Shown here: positions 4,944 to 9,724 of the stretch, one piece after another | Layout: each line of letters starts with the position of its first letter | Numbering within the stretch: position 1 is the stretch's first letter | Virus record (IMG/VR): IMGVR_UViG_3300048930_000277 | Location: 1-38,033 of that record | Strand: one strand, 5' to 3' | Length of the DNA: 38,033 nucleotides | DNA from: a virus | Notes under the pieces: model-generated | The model's database searches: none | Told to the model about the DNA's origin: nothing | What the model saw: the letters and a program-made list of their open reading frames with translations, nothing else | Made by a program: the position numbers and the translations under genes

Positions 4944-5116
4944 TCCCAACGGGCAGGGAATGGCAGATGCATCGAGTTAGTTAATATTTATTTGTTAAAT
5001 TCATTTCTTTCTTTAGGTCACTGCACACCAACAATGGATATACCCCATAGATGCACAGCCAAAGCCCCTTGTGTGTATGCTGCGCATCCACGGGGCATAA
5101 TCCCTGCCCGTTATAG
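4944..5116 (-). repeat. Long attC-like site with nested hairpin
   Basis: Outer arms AACGGGCAGGGA (4948-4959) and TCCCTGCCCGTT (5101-5112) are perfectly complementary, with cores TCCCAAC and GTTATAG and no unpaired spacer. Inside, GATGCACAGC (5050-5059) pairs with GCTGCGCATC (5079-5088) at 9 of 10, with CCCC/GGGG extending it. At 173 bp it exceeds the usual attC range. The TAA of the 5111-5413 gene lies in the core. Confidence 0.75.
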
Positions 5117-5413
5117 GGCATTTTGAGAATCCCACCTGTGAACAATCTTACCCGTTTTATGAAATTTAATTTTACTCACAGACCAATGAAGCCATAATAA
5201 GTTTCTTGGGTAATATCCAAGCATTTTAATCGGCTTCCACCATTTAGCCCAATACAATCTAATTTGAAATCCTGATGTATACGGTATTCTTTCGGCTATC
5301 ACATAACCTTTTCTACAATATCTTTTACAGCTTTCAAGGCTTTCGTCCTCAAAAGAAATACCCTGTAAATCTTCGGACATTACTGCGAAACCTTTTCTGT
5401 AACTATCTAACAT
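5111..5413 (-). CDS. Hypothetical cassette protein, 100 aa
   Basis: ATG at 5413 (MLDSYRKGFAVM) is 22 bases inside the cassette after the core at 5441-5435. A second ATG at residue 12 is possible. The protein is basic and rich in aromatic residues (RLYWAKWWKPIKMLGYYPRN, LLWLHWSVSKIKF), with Cys at two positions in ESCKRYCRKG. It may associate with membranes or nucleic acid, but no family is recognised. The TAA stop is in the GTTATAG core of the next site. Confidence 0.7.
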   Translation of the reverse strand: MLDSYRKGFAVMSEDLQGISFEDESLESCKRYCRKGYVIAERIPYTSGFQIRLYWAKWWKPIKMLGYYPRNLLWLHWSVSKIKFHKTGKIVHRWDSQNAL

Positions 5414-5434
5414 TTTGAATGAATTATAAACGCC

Positions 5435-5568
5435 CTATAACCATGTATAAATTCAAGTTGGGGCTTATTAACAACTTGAAACAGTTGTGCTACTTATATC
5501 ATTCGGTGCAGGTTGACAGGGCATCACACTTTAATCCCAACCTGAAATTTATACAGATACCGTTATCT
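5435..5568 (-). repeat. attC-like site
   Basis: Cores are CTATAAC (5435-5441) and GTTATCT (5562-5568). Arms 5444-5462 (TGTATAAATTCAAGTTGGG) and 5536-5555 (CCCAACCTGAAATTTATACA) pair with one unpaired base and one transition. Minus-strand spacers are 6 and 2 nt. It separates the genes at 5569-5862 and 5111-5413. Confidence 0.8.
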
Positions 5569-5862
5569 TCAATTGCTACGTTTACGTTTAAAAAGAAACA
5601 TAAAACAACCTTTGAAGACTAAAAAAACGCATTCTTTTTTCGATAACCAACCTGCTCTATATTCATCAGTAGTTTTTACAACAATATCAACTATTGGATT
5701 AGTCCAAGCATCTCCATCAAAATCCTCTTTATTATTATAAAATTCAATAGTTGCGAATTTGTGCCTTGCTCTGAAATAAAAGAAGTATCCTAAAAAATAA
5801 CCTTCTGCTTGTACAGGACAATTTCCACTTGGTTTATAAATCCATTCAAATATTTTTTTCAT
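5569..5862 (-). CDS. Hypothetical cassette protein, 97 aa
   Basis: I chose ATG at 5862 (MKKIFEWIYKPSGNCPVQAE); a TTG at 5886 is possible but unlikely. The body has GYFLGYFFYFRARHKFATIEF, a Tyr/Phe-rich strand pair, and AGWLSKKECVFLVFKGCFMFLF near the end, giving a duplicated G-Y/W-x-L...F pattern typical of a small all-beta domain that I recall from Bacteroidetes hypothetical proteins. It ends TGA right next to the GTTATCT core (5562-5568). Confidence 0.7.
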   Translation of the reverse strand: MKKIFEWIYKPSGNCPVQAEGYFLGYFFYFRARHKFATIEFYNNKEDFDGDAWTNPIVDIVVKTTDEYRAGWLSKKECVFLVFKGCFMFLFKRKRSN

Positions 5863-5891
5863 AAAATTTAGTTTTAAAACCCGCAACTGAA

Positions 5892-6024
5892 AGATAACAA
5901 GTGTTTGCCGTCAGTGGCAGGATTGGGTTATATCCGAAATATTTCGGCTTATTTAATGTTTTTTAATTTTTATTATCTTCGGTCTTGAAATTGCCACCGA
6001 ACGGCAAGCACTCGAACGTTATCG
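5892..6024 (-). repeat. attC-like site
   Basis: Cores are AGATAAC (5892-5898) and GTTATCG (6018-6024). Arms 5901-5919 (GTGTTTGCCGTCAGTGGCA) and 5992-6011 (TGCCACCGAACGGCAAGCAC) pair with one extra base and two transitions. Minus-strand spacers are 6 and 2 nt. The GTTATCGGGCATAACCT stretch at its right end (6018-6034) recurs exactly at the head of the array (7227-7243). Confidence 0.8.
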
Positions 6025-6130
6025 GGCATAACCTCAACACCTCAGCATTACTGCATTCCTTCCAGTCATTCCGTAACGCTTCGGGTTTCGCATACGAAAA
6101 ATAAAACTCCGTAAACTACATTTTCCCCAT
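5963..6130 (-). pseudogene. Small cassette frame interrupted by an early TAG
   Basis: From ATG at 6130 the frame reads M-G-K-M, then TAG (6118-6116), then stays open for 50 codons (FTEFYFSYAKPEALRNDW and on through LRLCPITFECLPFGGNF) to TAA at 5963. The second half crosses the GATAAC core and arm of the site at 5892-6024. A single TAG-to-TGG change would give a 55-aa protein. It could be a decayed cassette gene, an amber-suppressed gene, or a chance open frame. No other in-frame ATG exists downstream. Confidence 0.4.
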
Positions 6131-6146
6131 TTTTCTAATGCCCGAT

Positions 6147-6640
6147 AACGAATGGGGGCTACTCATTAAAAGAGCCTATGCACCACCTGCGGTGGCGACT
6201 TTGATAAATTTTAATTTTAATTCTCTGCATCTTATCAAAAATTCATCCTTTTCACCAAATCCATTATATCCAATCCCTCTTGTTCCAATTGAATAACCGT
6301 TAAAATTTCCTTGATTTATTTCAACTAAATCGTTCAATCGGCAACCATCGCTGATAATGTCTATGTACCCAGCGTATCTTATTCCTTTTTGTATTTCATC
6401 CCAAAGAAAATTGTAGTCTTCAGAAAGGTTATAATTGATTTTTCCTGTTGGCATAATTTCTATTTATTTAGTTAATTAATTCCACGTTTTATTTTTAGTA
6501 TGTACGTTACGCCCGACAACACGGGCTAAATAATATTGCTTCGCAAAGGCTATTTTAATGAATGTTGCTTTCGTGCTTCCCGCAATTCAAACAAGTTTGA
6601 TTGCTCACGCACACGCAACATTACTTAGCCCCCATTCGTT
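6147..6640 (-). repeat. 15-bp perfect inverted repeat around the 92-aa cassette
   Basis: AACGAATGGGGGCTA at 6147-6161 and its exact complement at 6626-6640 enclose the 6176-6454 gene. The right copy is also the arm and core of the site at 6514-6644. Read on the minus strand, the left copy is an L'-R' half-site ending GTTATCG. The arrangement looks like one recombination site split by insertion of a cassette into its loop, or like small terminal inverted repeats. Confidence 0.6.
6176..6454 (-). CDS. Hypothetical cassette protein, 92 aa
   Basis: ATG at 6454 (MPTGKINYNLSEDYNFLWDE). The body includes GIRYAGYIDIISDGCRLNDLVEIN, a Gly-rich central stretch (GYSIGTRGIGYNGFGEKDEF) and LIRCRELKLKFIKVATAGGA at the end. 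Small alpha/beta protein without known motifs. It is flanked by a 15-bp perfect inverted repeat and ends TAG before the half-site at 6161-6143. Upstream, within the site at 6514-6644, a 23-codon minus-strand frame precedes it but is not joined to it. Confidence 0.65.
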   Translation of the reverse strand: MPTGKINYNLSEDYNFLWDEIQKGIRYAGYIDIISDGCRLNDLVEINQGNFNGYSIGTRGIGYNGFGEKDEFLIRCRELKLKFIKVATAGGA

Positions 6641-6644
6641 ACCT
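6514..6644 (-). repeat. attC-like site
   Basis: Cores are CGACAAC (6514-6520) and GTTACCT (6638-6644). Arms 6523-6539 (GGGCTAAATAATATTGC) and 6615-6631 (GCAACATTACTTAGCCC) differ at two positions. Minus-strand spacers are 6 and 2 nt. It lies between the methyltransferase gene and the 92-aa gene. Confidence 0.8.
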
Positions 6645-6650
6645 GCCATT

Positions 6651-7163
6651 TTAAAGACCGACATAGTAACCATTTAATTGACAATTTTTAAGTGCTTGAC
6701 AATTCTGTTCTCCATAAGCAAACAAAACAACGCCTCTCATTATTGATACAGGCGACATATCCATTCTTGTAAACTTTGGTCTGCCTTTCAATAAATACAT
6801 TCCGTTTGCCTTTTTTAATCCGTATTCTTGAAACCAATCCGTATCAGTAGAGTTTAGCACTAATGCAATTCCGTTTCCGTGTTCAGCAAGTTTTTTAATA
6901 AACGGCTTTGGATTTGAATATGGTGGATTTAACCAAACTCTACCACTCCATTCTTCAACCAATCCATCATCAGGCAGCGAAATTATTTTGTTTGCTGTTT
7001 TGTGCCATTGTAAACCACAAGGGTCTAAATCAAATACCCCAAAATTGTCAATTAAATCAAGCGGAGTAAGTGTTATATTTTTATCCTCAACCGAATGAAA
7101 AACGGCAGGTAACACGGGTTTGGCAAAATTGCCGTTTTCATTTTCAAATAAACTATTTTCCAT
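6651..7163 (-). CDS. Dam-type DNA N6-adenine methyltransferase
   Basis: Residues 21-170 match the phage DNA N6-adenine methyltransferase family (DNA_N6_adenine_methylase, as in T1 Dam): DLDPCG (45-50) in the AdoMet-binding region, the catalytic NPPY at 79-82 (RVWLNPPYSNP), ALVLNSTDTDWFQ and GRPKF downstream. It would transfer methyl groups to adenine in phage or host DNA, usually to evade restriction. Length (170 aa) is usual for the family. ATG (7163) and the first 17 residues are encoded in the attC-like site at 7107-7233. Unlike the other fused cassettes, the core GTT is not codon-aligned here. It is the first gene after the array promoter, so probably the most strongly expressed. Confidence 0.88.
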   Translation of the reverse strand: MENSLFENENGNFAKPVLPAVFHSVEDKNITLTPLDLIDNFGVFDLDPCGLQWHKTANKIISLPDDGLVEEWSGRVWLNPPYSNPKPFIKKLAEHGNGIALVLNSTDTDWFQEYGLKKANGMYLLKGRPKFTRMDMSPVSIMRGVVLFAYGEQNCQALKNCQLNGYYVGL

Positions 7164-7233
7164 AAATTCAACTTTTGTTTTTCAATTTAACTTTTGTGTT
7201 CGGCAACTTCGCCAAGCCCGAGAAACGTTATCG
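7107..7233 (-). repeat. attC-like site at the array head (attI position)
   Basis: Cores are AGGTAAC (7107-7113) and GTTATCG (7227-7233). Arms 7115-7134 (CGGGTTTGGCAAAATTGCCG) and 7201-7220 (CGGCAACTTCGCCAAGCCCG) pair at 17 of 20, the differences being transitions. It sits between the array promoter and the first cassette, where an integron would have attI, but it has attC form. Its loop carries the ATG of the methyltransferase gene. The left arm is related to the site at 2279-2403. Confidence 0.82.
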
Positions 7234-7248
7234 GGCATAACCTTACCA

Positions 7249-7283
7249 CAAAGATAAACCAAAAAATAATAATAATAAACAAA
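7249..7283 (-). promoter_or_regulatory. Array promoter (TTTG-N23-TATCTTTG)
   Basis: On the minus strand TTTG (7283-7280) and TATCTTTG (7256-7249) match the Bacteroidetes consensus with a 23-nt spacer, at the long end of the accepted range. The -7 octamer is identical to that of the internal promoter at 2872-2902. Transcription would begin near 7243 and enter the array through the first attC-like site, a role comparable to Pc in integrons. Confidence 0.6.
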
Positions 7284-7289
7284 TAAAAT

Positions 7290-7324
7290 TTATTTTCATA
7301 GTAAATATTTTCTGTTTACATTTG
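7290..7324 (+). promoter_or_regulatory. Early operon promoter
   Basis: TACATTTG at 7317-7324 fits the -7 consensus TAnnTTTG. The -33 region near 7291-7297 (TATTTTC) is weak. It would drive the early plus-strand genes starting with ATG at 7347. It is back-to-back with the array promoter, so the 40-bp A/T-rich interval between them is a likely control region. Confidence 0.5.
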
Positions 7325-7346
7325 CCTAAACCAAAACACAAAAGAT

Positions 7347-7559
7347 ATGAAAACAGACACGGTTACAGTTTACGGAATTGAATTAGAGGTCAACTATGAT
7401 TTCTATAAGAGTGAGCCATCTACACGGGATTATCCGGGTTCATGGCCAGAAGTAGAGATACAAAGCGTACACGCTGGGGGTGAAGCAAGCATTTACGACC
7501 TTTTGCACGATAGCGTTATCGAAAAGATAGAGGAAAAACTAATCGAAATAAACAAATAA
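7347..7559 (+). CDS. Hypothetical early protein, 70 aa
   Basis: ATG at 7347, about 17 bases after the expected transcript start. It begins MKTDTVTVYGIELEVNYDFY and has HAGGEASIYDLLHDSVIEKIEEKLIEINK at the end: a strand-rich first half and a charged helix. First gene of the plus-strand early operon, followed after three bases by another small gene. Early position suggests a host take-over or regulatory role, but no family is recognised. Confidence 0.65.
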   Translation: MKTDTVTVYGIELEVNYDFYKSEPSTRDYPGSWPEVEIQSVHAGGEASIYDLLHDSVIEKIEEKLIEINK

Positions 7560-7562
7560 GTT

Positions 7563-7760
7563 ATGGCGATCACTATATCGGATAACAGCAAGGAATTGGT
7601 TTCGAGCCTTATAAAAAAAGAGTTCCACGCAATAGACTTTCAATGGGATTACATCGATCATAAGGCGCAAATGCTCATAAAGGCTTGTATGGACTTCGGC
7701 CTTTGGGAACTGGCAAACGAACTGAACGAGATTTACGAATTTGAAATTAACAATTTATAA
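7563..7760 (+). CDS. Hypothetical early protein, 65 aa
   Basis: ATG at 7563. Predicted mostly helical: NSKELVSSLIKKEFHAIDFQWDYIDHKAQMLIKACMDFGLWELANELNEIYEF. Acidic, without Cys pairs or membrane segments. It is the second gene of the early operon, and a terminator-like hairpin follows at 7780-7839. Function unknown. Confidence 0.65.
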   Translation: MAITISDNSKELVSSLIKKEFHAIDFQWDYIDHKAQMLIKACMDFGLWELANELNEIYEFEINNL

Positions 7761-7779
7761 TTATCCCCACAATGACGAA

Positions 7780-7839
7780 GGGGCGGGAAAAGTAATTTTT
7801 TTCATAGTTATTTGGTTAATGATCCCGCTCCTTTTTTTT
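7780..7839 (+). terminator. Rho-independent-like terminator
   Basis: GGGGCGGGA (7780-7788) pairs with TCCCGCTCC (7823-7831) with one mismatch and is followed by eight T (7832-7839). The 34-nt A/T-rich loop is long, so termination may be partial. It would end the two-gene early transcript. Confidence 0.6.
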
Positions 7840-7853
7840 AAACCCCAAATCTT

Positions 7854-7970
7854 ATGGAAAACCGACAAAACGCAATGCAAGAGGGCGCACTTGCCCAAAT
7901 GATTAACGATGCAATAGCATCAATAAATTATGATAATGAATTAAAAAAACGTATATTTATATACAAATAG
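7854..7970 (+). CDS. Small hypothetical peptide, 38 aa
   Basis: ATG at 7854, stop TAG at 7968. The product begins MENRQNAMQEGALAQMINDA and ends LKKRIFIYK. Helical and amphipathic. It lies between a terminator and the SSB-like gene, with 48 bases to the next start. Plausible by codon use and position, but short. Confidence 0.45.
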   Translation: MENRQNAMQEGALAQMINDAIASINYDNELKKRIFIYK

Positions 7971-8018
7971 AGCCGGAGCGCTTACGGCAACTTTAAGCGT
8001 AATTTAAAACTATTTATT

Positions 8019-8699
8019 ATGAGCTGGTTAGACAGACCCGAAAAAAGAAGTGCCAATCCCGCAAAAAAATTCCTTGAATGGAAGAGCGATGAAAAATGTT
8101 TCTCTTACTACGACAAAGAGAAAAAGGAAAACGTAAAAGTGGAGCTTCCATTATCATTTGTTATCTTAGAACATTACCACACCGTTAAAGGATGGAACGA
8201 TAAATCCGAAAGCGGTATCTATTCTAATGAAGTTTTCTCCATTGGAAGCGAAAAGATGGATGTAAAATCTTTTAAAGGTGGTGCAATCGCATCTGGATTT
8301 TATAAGGACATTAAGGAAAACGTAAAAAATGCGGGTGGACATTATAGCCGTTCCATTTATGCCGTTACCAATGACCTTGAAATTGTGAACATTTCACTTA
8401 AAGGATCTGGCGTTTCCGCTTACTCTGATTTCATTAAACTTATTGGCGACAATAATTTTGACAAGAACTGGATAACCGTTAAAAGTGCCGAGCAACTTAA
8501 AAAAGGGAAAGTAACTTATTCAATCCCGGTATTTGAAAAAGGTGCTGAAATAAAGGACAAATCAAAACTTGCACCTTTTGCGCAGGAACTACAGGAATAT
8601 ATGATAGCCTATACTTCAAATGATAAACCGACAAGGGAAAATTCCGCAGTCGATAAGCATTTTGAAGCCAAAGAGGAAGAGGACGATCTTGCATTTTAA
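8019..8699 (+). CDS. Putative single-stranded-DNA-binding protein
   Basis: 226 aa. The body is beta-rich with many Lys and aromatic residues (YGxY-like segments SGFYKDIKENV, HYSRSIYAV). The C-terminus is the strongest clue: an acidic tail EAKEEEDDLAF ending in Phe, the arrangement by which SSB and T7 gp2.5-type proteins recruit replication partners. Position at the head of the replication block, before primase and helicases, fits. I do not see a canonical OB-fold motif by eye, so an alternative is another replication accessory protein. Confidence 0.55.
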   Translation: MSWLDRPEKRSANPAKKFLEWKSDEKCFSYYDKEKKENVKVELPLSFVILEHYHTVKGWNDKSESGIYSNEVFSIGSEKMDVKSFKGGAIASGFYKDIKENVKNAGGHYSRSIYAVTNDLEIVNISLKGSGVSAYSDFIKLIGDNNFDKNWITVKSAEQLKKGKVTYSIPVFEKGAEIKDKSKLAPFAQELQEYMIAYTSNDKPTRENSAVDKHFEAKEEEDDLAF

Positions 8700-8701
8700 A
8701 A

Positions 8702-8851
8702 ATGGGATATTCAAAACAATTATTTGAAAGGTCAAGGCAGGGGAATACACCCCTGCCAAATACCGAAGGAAACCACATTATTAACGAACTACATTTTAAT
8801 TATGGAAACAGTAATACAGAGTACCGCAACGGAAACGATGCGAGAATATAA
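8702..8851 (+). CDS. Possible small overlapping gene, 49 aa
   Basis: ATG at 8702 is two bases after the SSB-like stop, a spacing typical of this operon. The product starts MGYSKQLFERSRQGNTPLPN and is Asn/Gly-rich, ending NDARI. It overlaps the next gene by 50 bases if that gene starts at 8802, or by 14 if it starts at 8838. No recognised family; coding status uncertain. Confidence 0.4.
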   Translation: MGYSKQLFERSRQGNTPLPNTEGNHIINELHFNYGNSNTEYRNGNDARI

Positions 8852-9233
8852 AGAAGGGAATATATCTTTGGAGGACGCTTTAATCCAACTTGAAACCGAA
8901 AGGAATGTTTTAGAGCAGGTTTTGGAAAAGATAAAAAACTTCAAACAGGAATATAGCGGTGAAATTGCCGACCTTGCTAAAGAATATAAAGAAGGATATA
9001 AAGGATTTACTTTTGAAGTGAGAAACGGCGCAAGGAGATTTTCCTATAAAGGGATTCCCGAATGGGAAAATGCTTCAAAAACAGTTAAGGACGTGGAGGG
9101 AAAATACAAATCTATGTTTGAGGCAAAATTAAAAGGTAACCCGCACGCAAATATTTCAGAGGATGGTGAAGAACTTCCATTACCGGAAGTGTCATACGGC
9201 GCGCCCAGCGTGATAGTGAAGGCCAAGAAGTAA
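8802..9233 (+). CDS. Hypothetical replication-block protein, 143 aa
   Basis: ATG at 8802 (METVIQSTATETM); ATG at 8838 (MREYKEGN) is an alternative. Residues 14-60 form a charged coiled-coil-like helix (SLEDALIQLETERNVLEQVLEKIKNF). Then GFTFEVRNGARRFSYKGIPEW and a C-terminal Pro-rich stretch (LPLPEVSYGAPSVIVKAKK). The position between SSB-like protein and primase suggests a recombination or replication accessory factor, but no motif confirms this. A terminator follows. Confidence 0.65.
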   Translation: METVIQSTATETMREYKEGNISLEDALIQLETERNVLEQVLEKIKNFKQEYSGEIADLAKEYKEGYKGFTFEVRNGARRFSYKGIPEWENASKTVKDVEGKYKSMFEAKLKGNPHANISEDGEELPLPEVSYGAPSVIVKAKK

Positions 9234-9257
9234 TTTTATCCCCGGTTAATTTGAATG

Positions 9258-9286
9258 AGCCACCTCTTTATGGGGTGGTTTTTTTG
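9258..9286 (+). terminator. Rho-independent terminator
   Basis: CCACCTC (9260-9266) pairs with GGGGTGG (9272-9278), with one G-T pair, across a 5-nt loop, followed by a run of seven T. It closes the 8019-9233 transcription unit just before the putative origin. Confidence 0.75.
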
Positions 9287-9288
9287 TT

Positions 9289-9520
9289 TGATACACATAC
9301 AACACATTACCGTCCCCCTATATACCCCCCCTGTGGTGGAAAACTGAAATCTAAGAGGGGGGTGTAAAAATCGTTTTCAATGTGTATAACGTGTTGCGTT
9401 CAATGTTTTCTAAGGGTAAAAGCTGAATTATCTATTTTTAACATTATTTCAATGTGTTGCATAAAAAATATATTAAGATAATATTAGTAAATAAATAAAA
9501 AAGTGTTATATTTACATTTC
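9289..9520. other. Candidate replication origin
   Basis: This 300-bp gene-free gap has nested dyads. TGTGTATAA (9381-9389) is a perfect inverted match to the DnaA box TTATNCACA, and TGATACACA (9289-9297) is a one-mismatch copy in opposite orientation. Between them a stem TATACCCCCC / GGGGGGTGTA surrounds TGTGGTGGAAAAC. AATGTGT recurs at about 9379 and 9452. From about 9420 to 9520 the sequence is very A/T-rich, like an unwinding element. The downstream operon encodes primase-helicase and a DnaA-domain-IV-like protein. Alternatively it is an operator region for the HTH gene at 9534. Confidence 0.5.
9513..9520 (+). promoter_or_regulatory. Probable -7 element of the replication operon
   Basis: TACATTTC differs at the last base from TAnnTTTG. 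No convincing -33 element is visible. It would start a transcript close to ATG at 9534 and read into the primase-helicase gene. Confidence 0.4.
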
Positions 9521-9533
9521 AAAACTTTAAGTT

Positions 9534-9689
9534 ATGGATTTAAAACAAAGAATAAAAGACAAGGGTATTAAGATTGTTTGGCTTGCTGAAAAAATTGGGG
9601 TATCTCAACCGTTTTTATCTATGTGCCTTAATGGGGATAGAACCCTTGCAAGGGATAAAATGGAAAAGCTAAAAGAGTTGCTTAACTAA
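9534..9689 (+). CDS. Small Cro/CI-type HTH protein, 51 aa
   Basis: ATG at 9534. The product begins MDLKQRIKDKGIKIVWLAEK and continues IGVSQPFLSMCLNGDRTLAR. The HTH_3 pattern is clear: WLAEKIGVSQPFLSMCLNG is helix-turn-helix with the usual Ala, Gly-Val and Ser-x-x-x-x-x-L-N-G positions. It is a minimal single-domain regulator directly downstream of the dyad-rich gap, so it probably binds there and controls the replication operon. No dimerisation domain is present. Confidence 0.75.
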   Translation: MDLKQRIKDKGIKIVWLAEKIGVSQPFLSMCLNGDRTLARDKMEKLKELLN

Positions 9690-9724
9690 AAATTTTTTCC
9701 CTAGACTGAAATACTTATATAACT

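Noticed and set aside
5419-5622. Plus-strand open frame of 67 aa
   Set aside because: It is contained mostly in the attC-like site at 5435-5568 and opposes two cassette genes.
211-7233. CRISPR array or dispersed transposon repeats
   Set aside because: The repeats are palindromes with different arm sequences, spaced irregularly by genes. There are no identical direct repeats with uniform spacers, no transposase, and no target-site duplications.
211-7233. All palindromes simply as bidirectional terminators
   Set aside because: They lack T-tracts, have loops of up to about 75 nt that contain start codons, and share AAC/GTT core ends regardless of stem sequence.
7763-7769. DnaA box at TTATCCCCA
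   Set aside because: One mismatch only, but isolated, inside a likely terminator region and without dyad or A/T-rich unwinding sequence.
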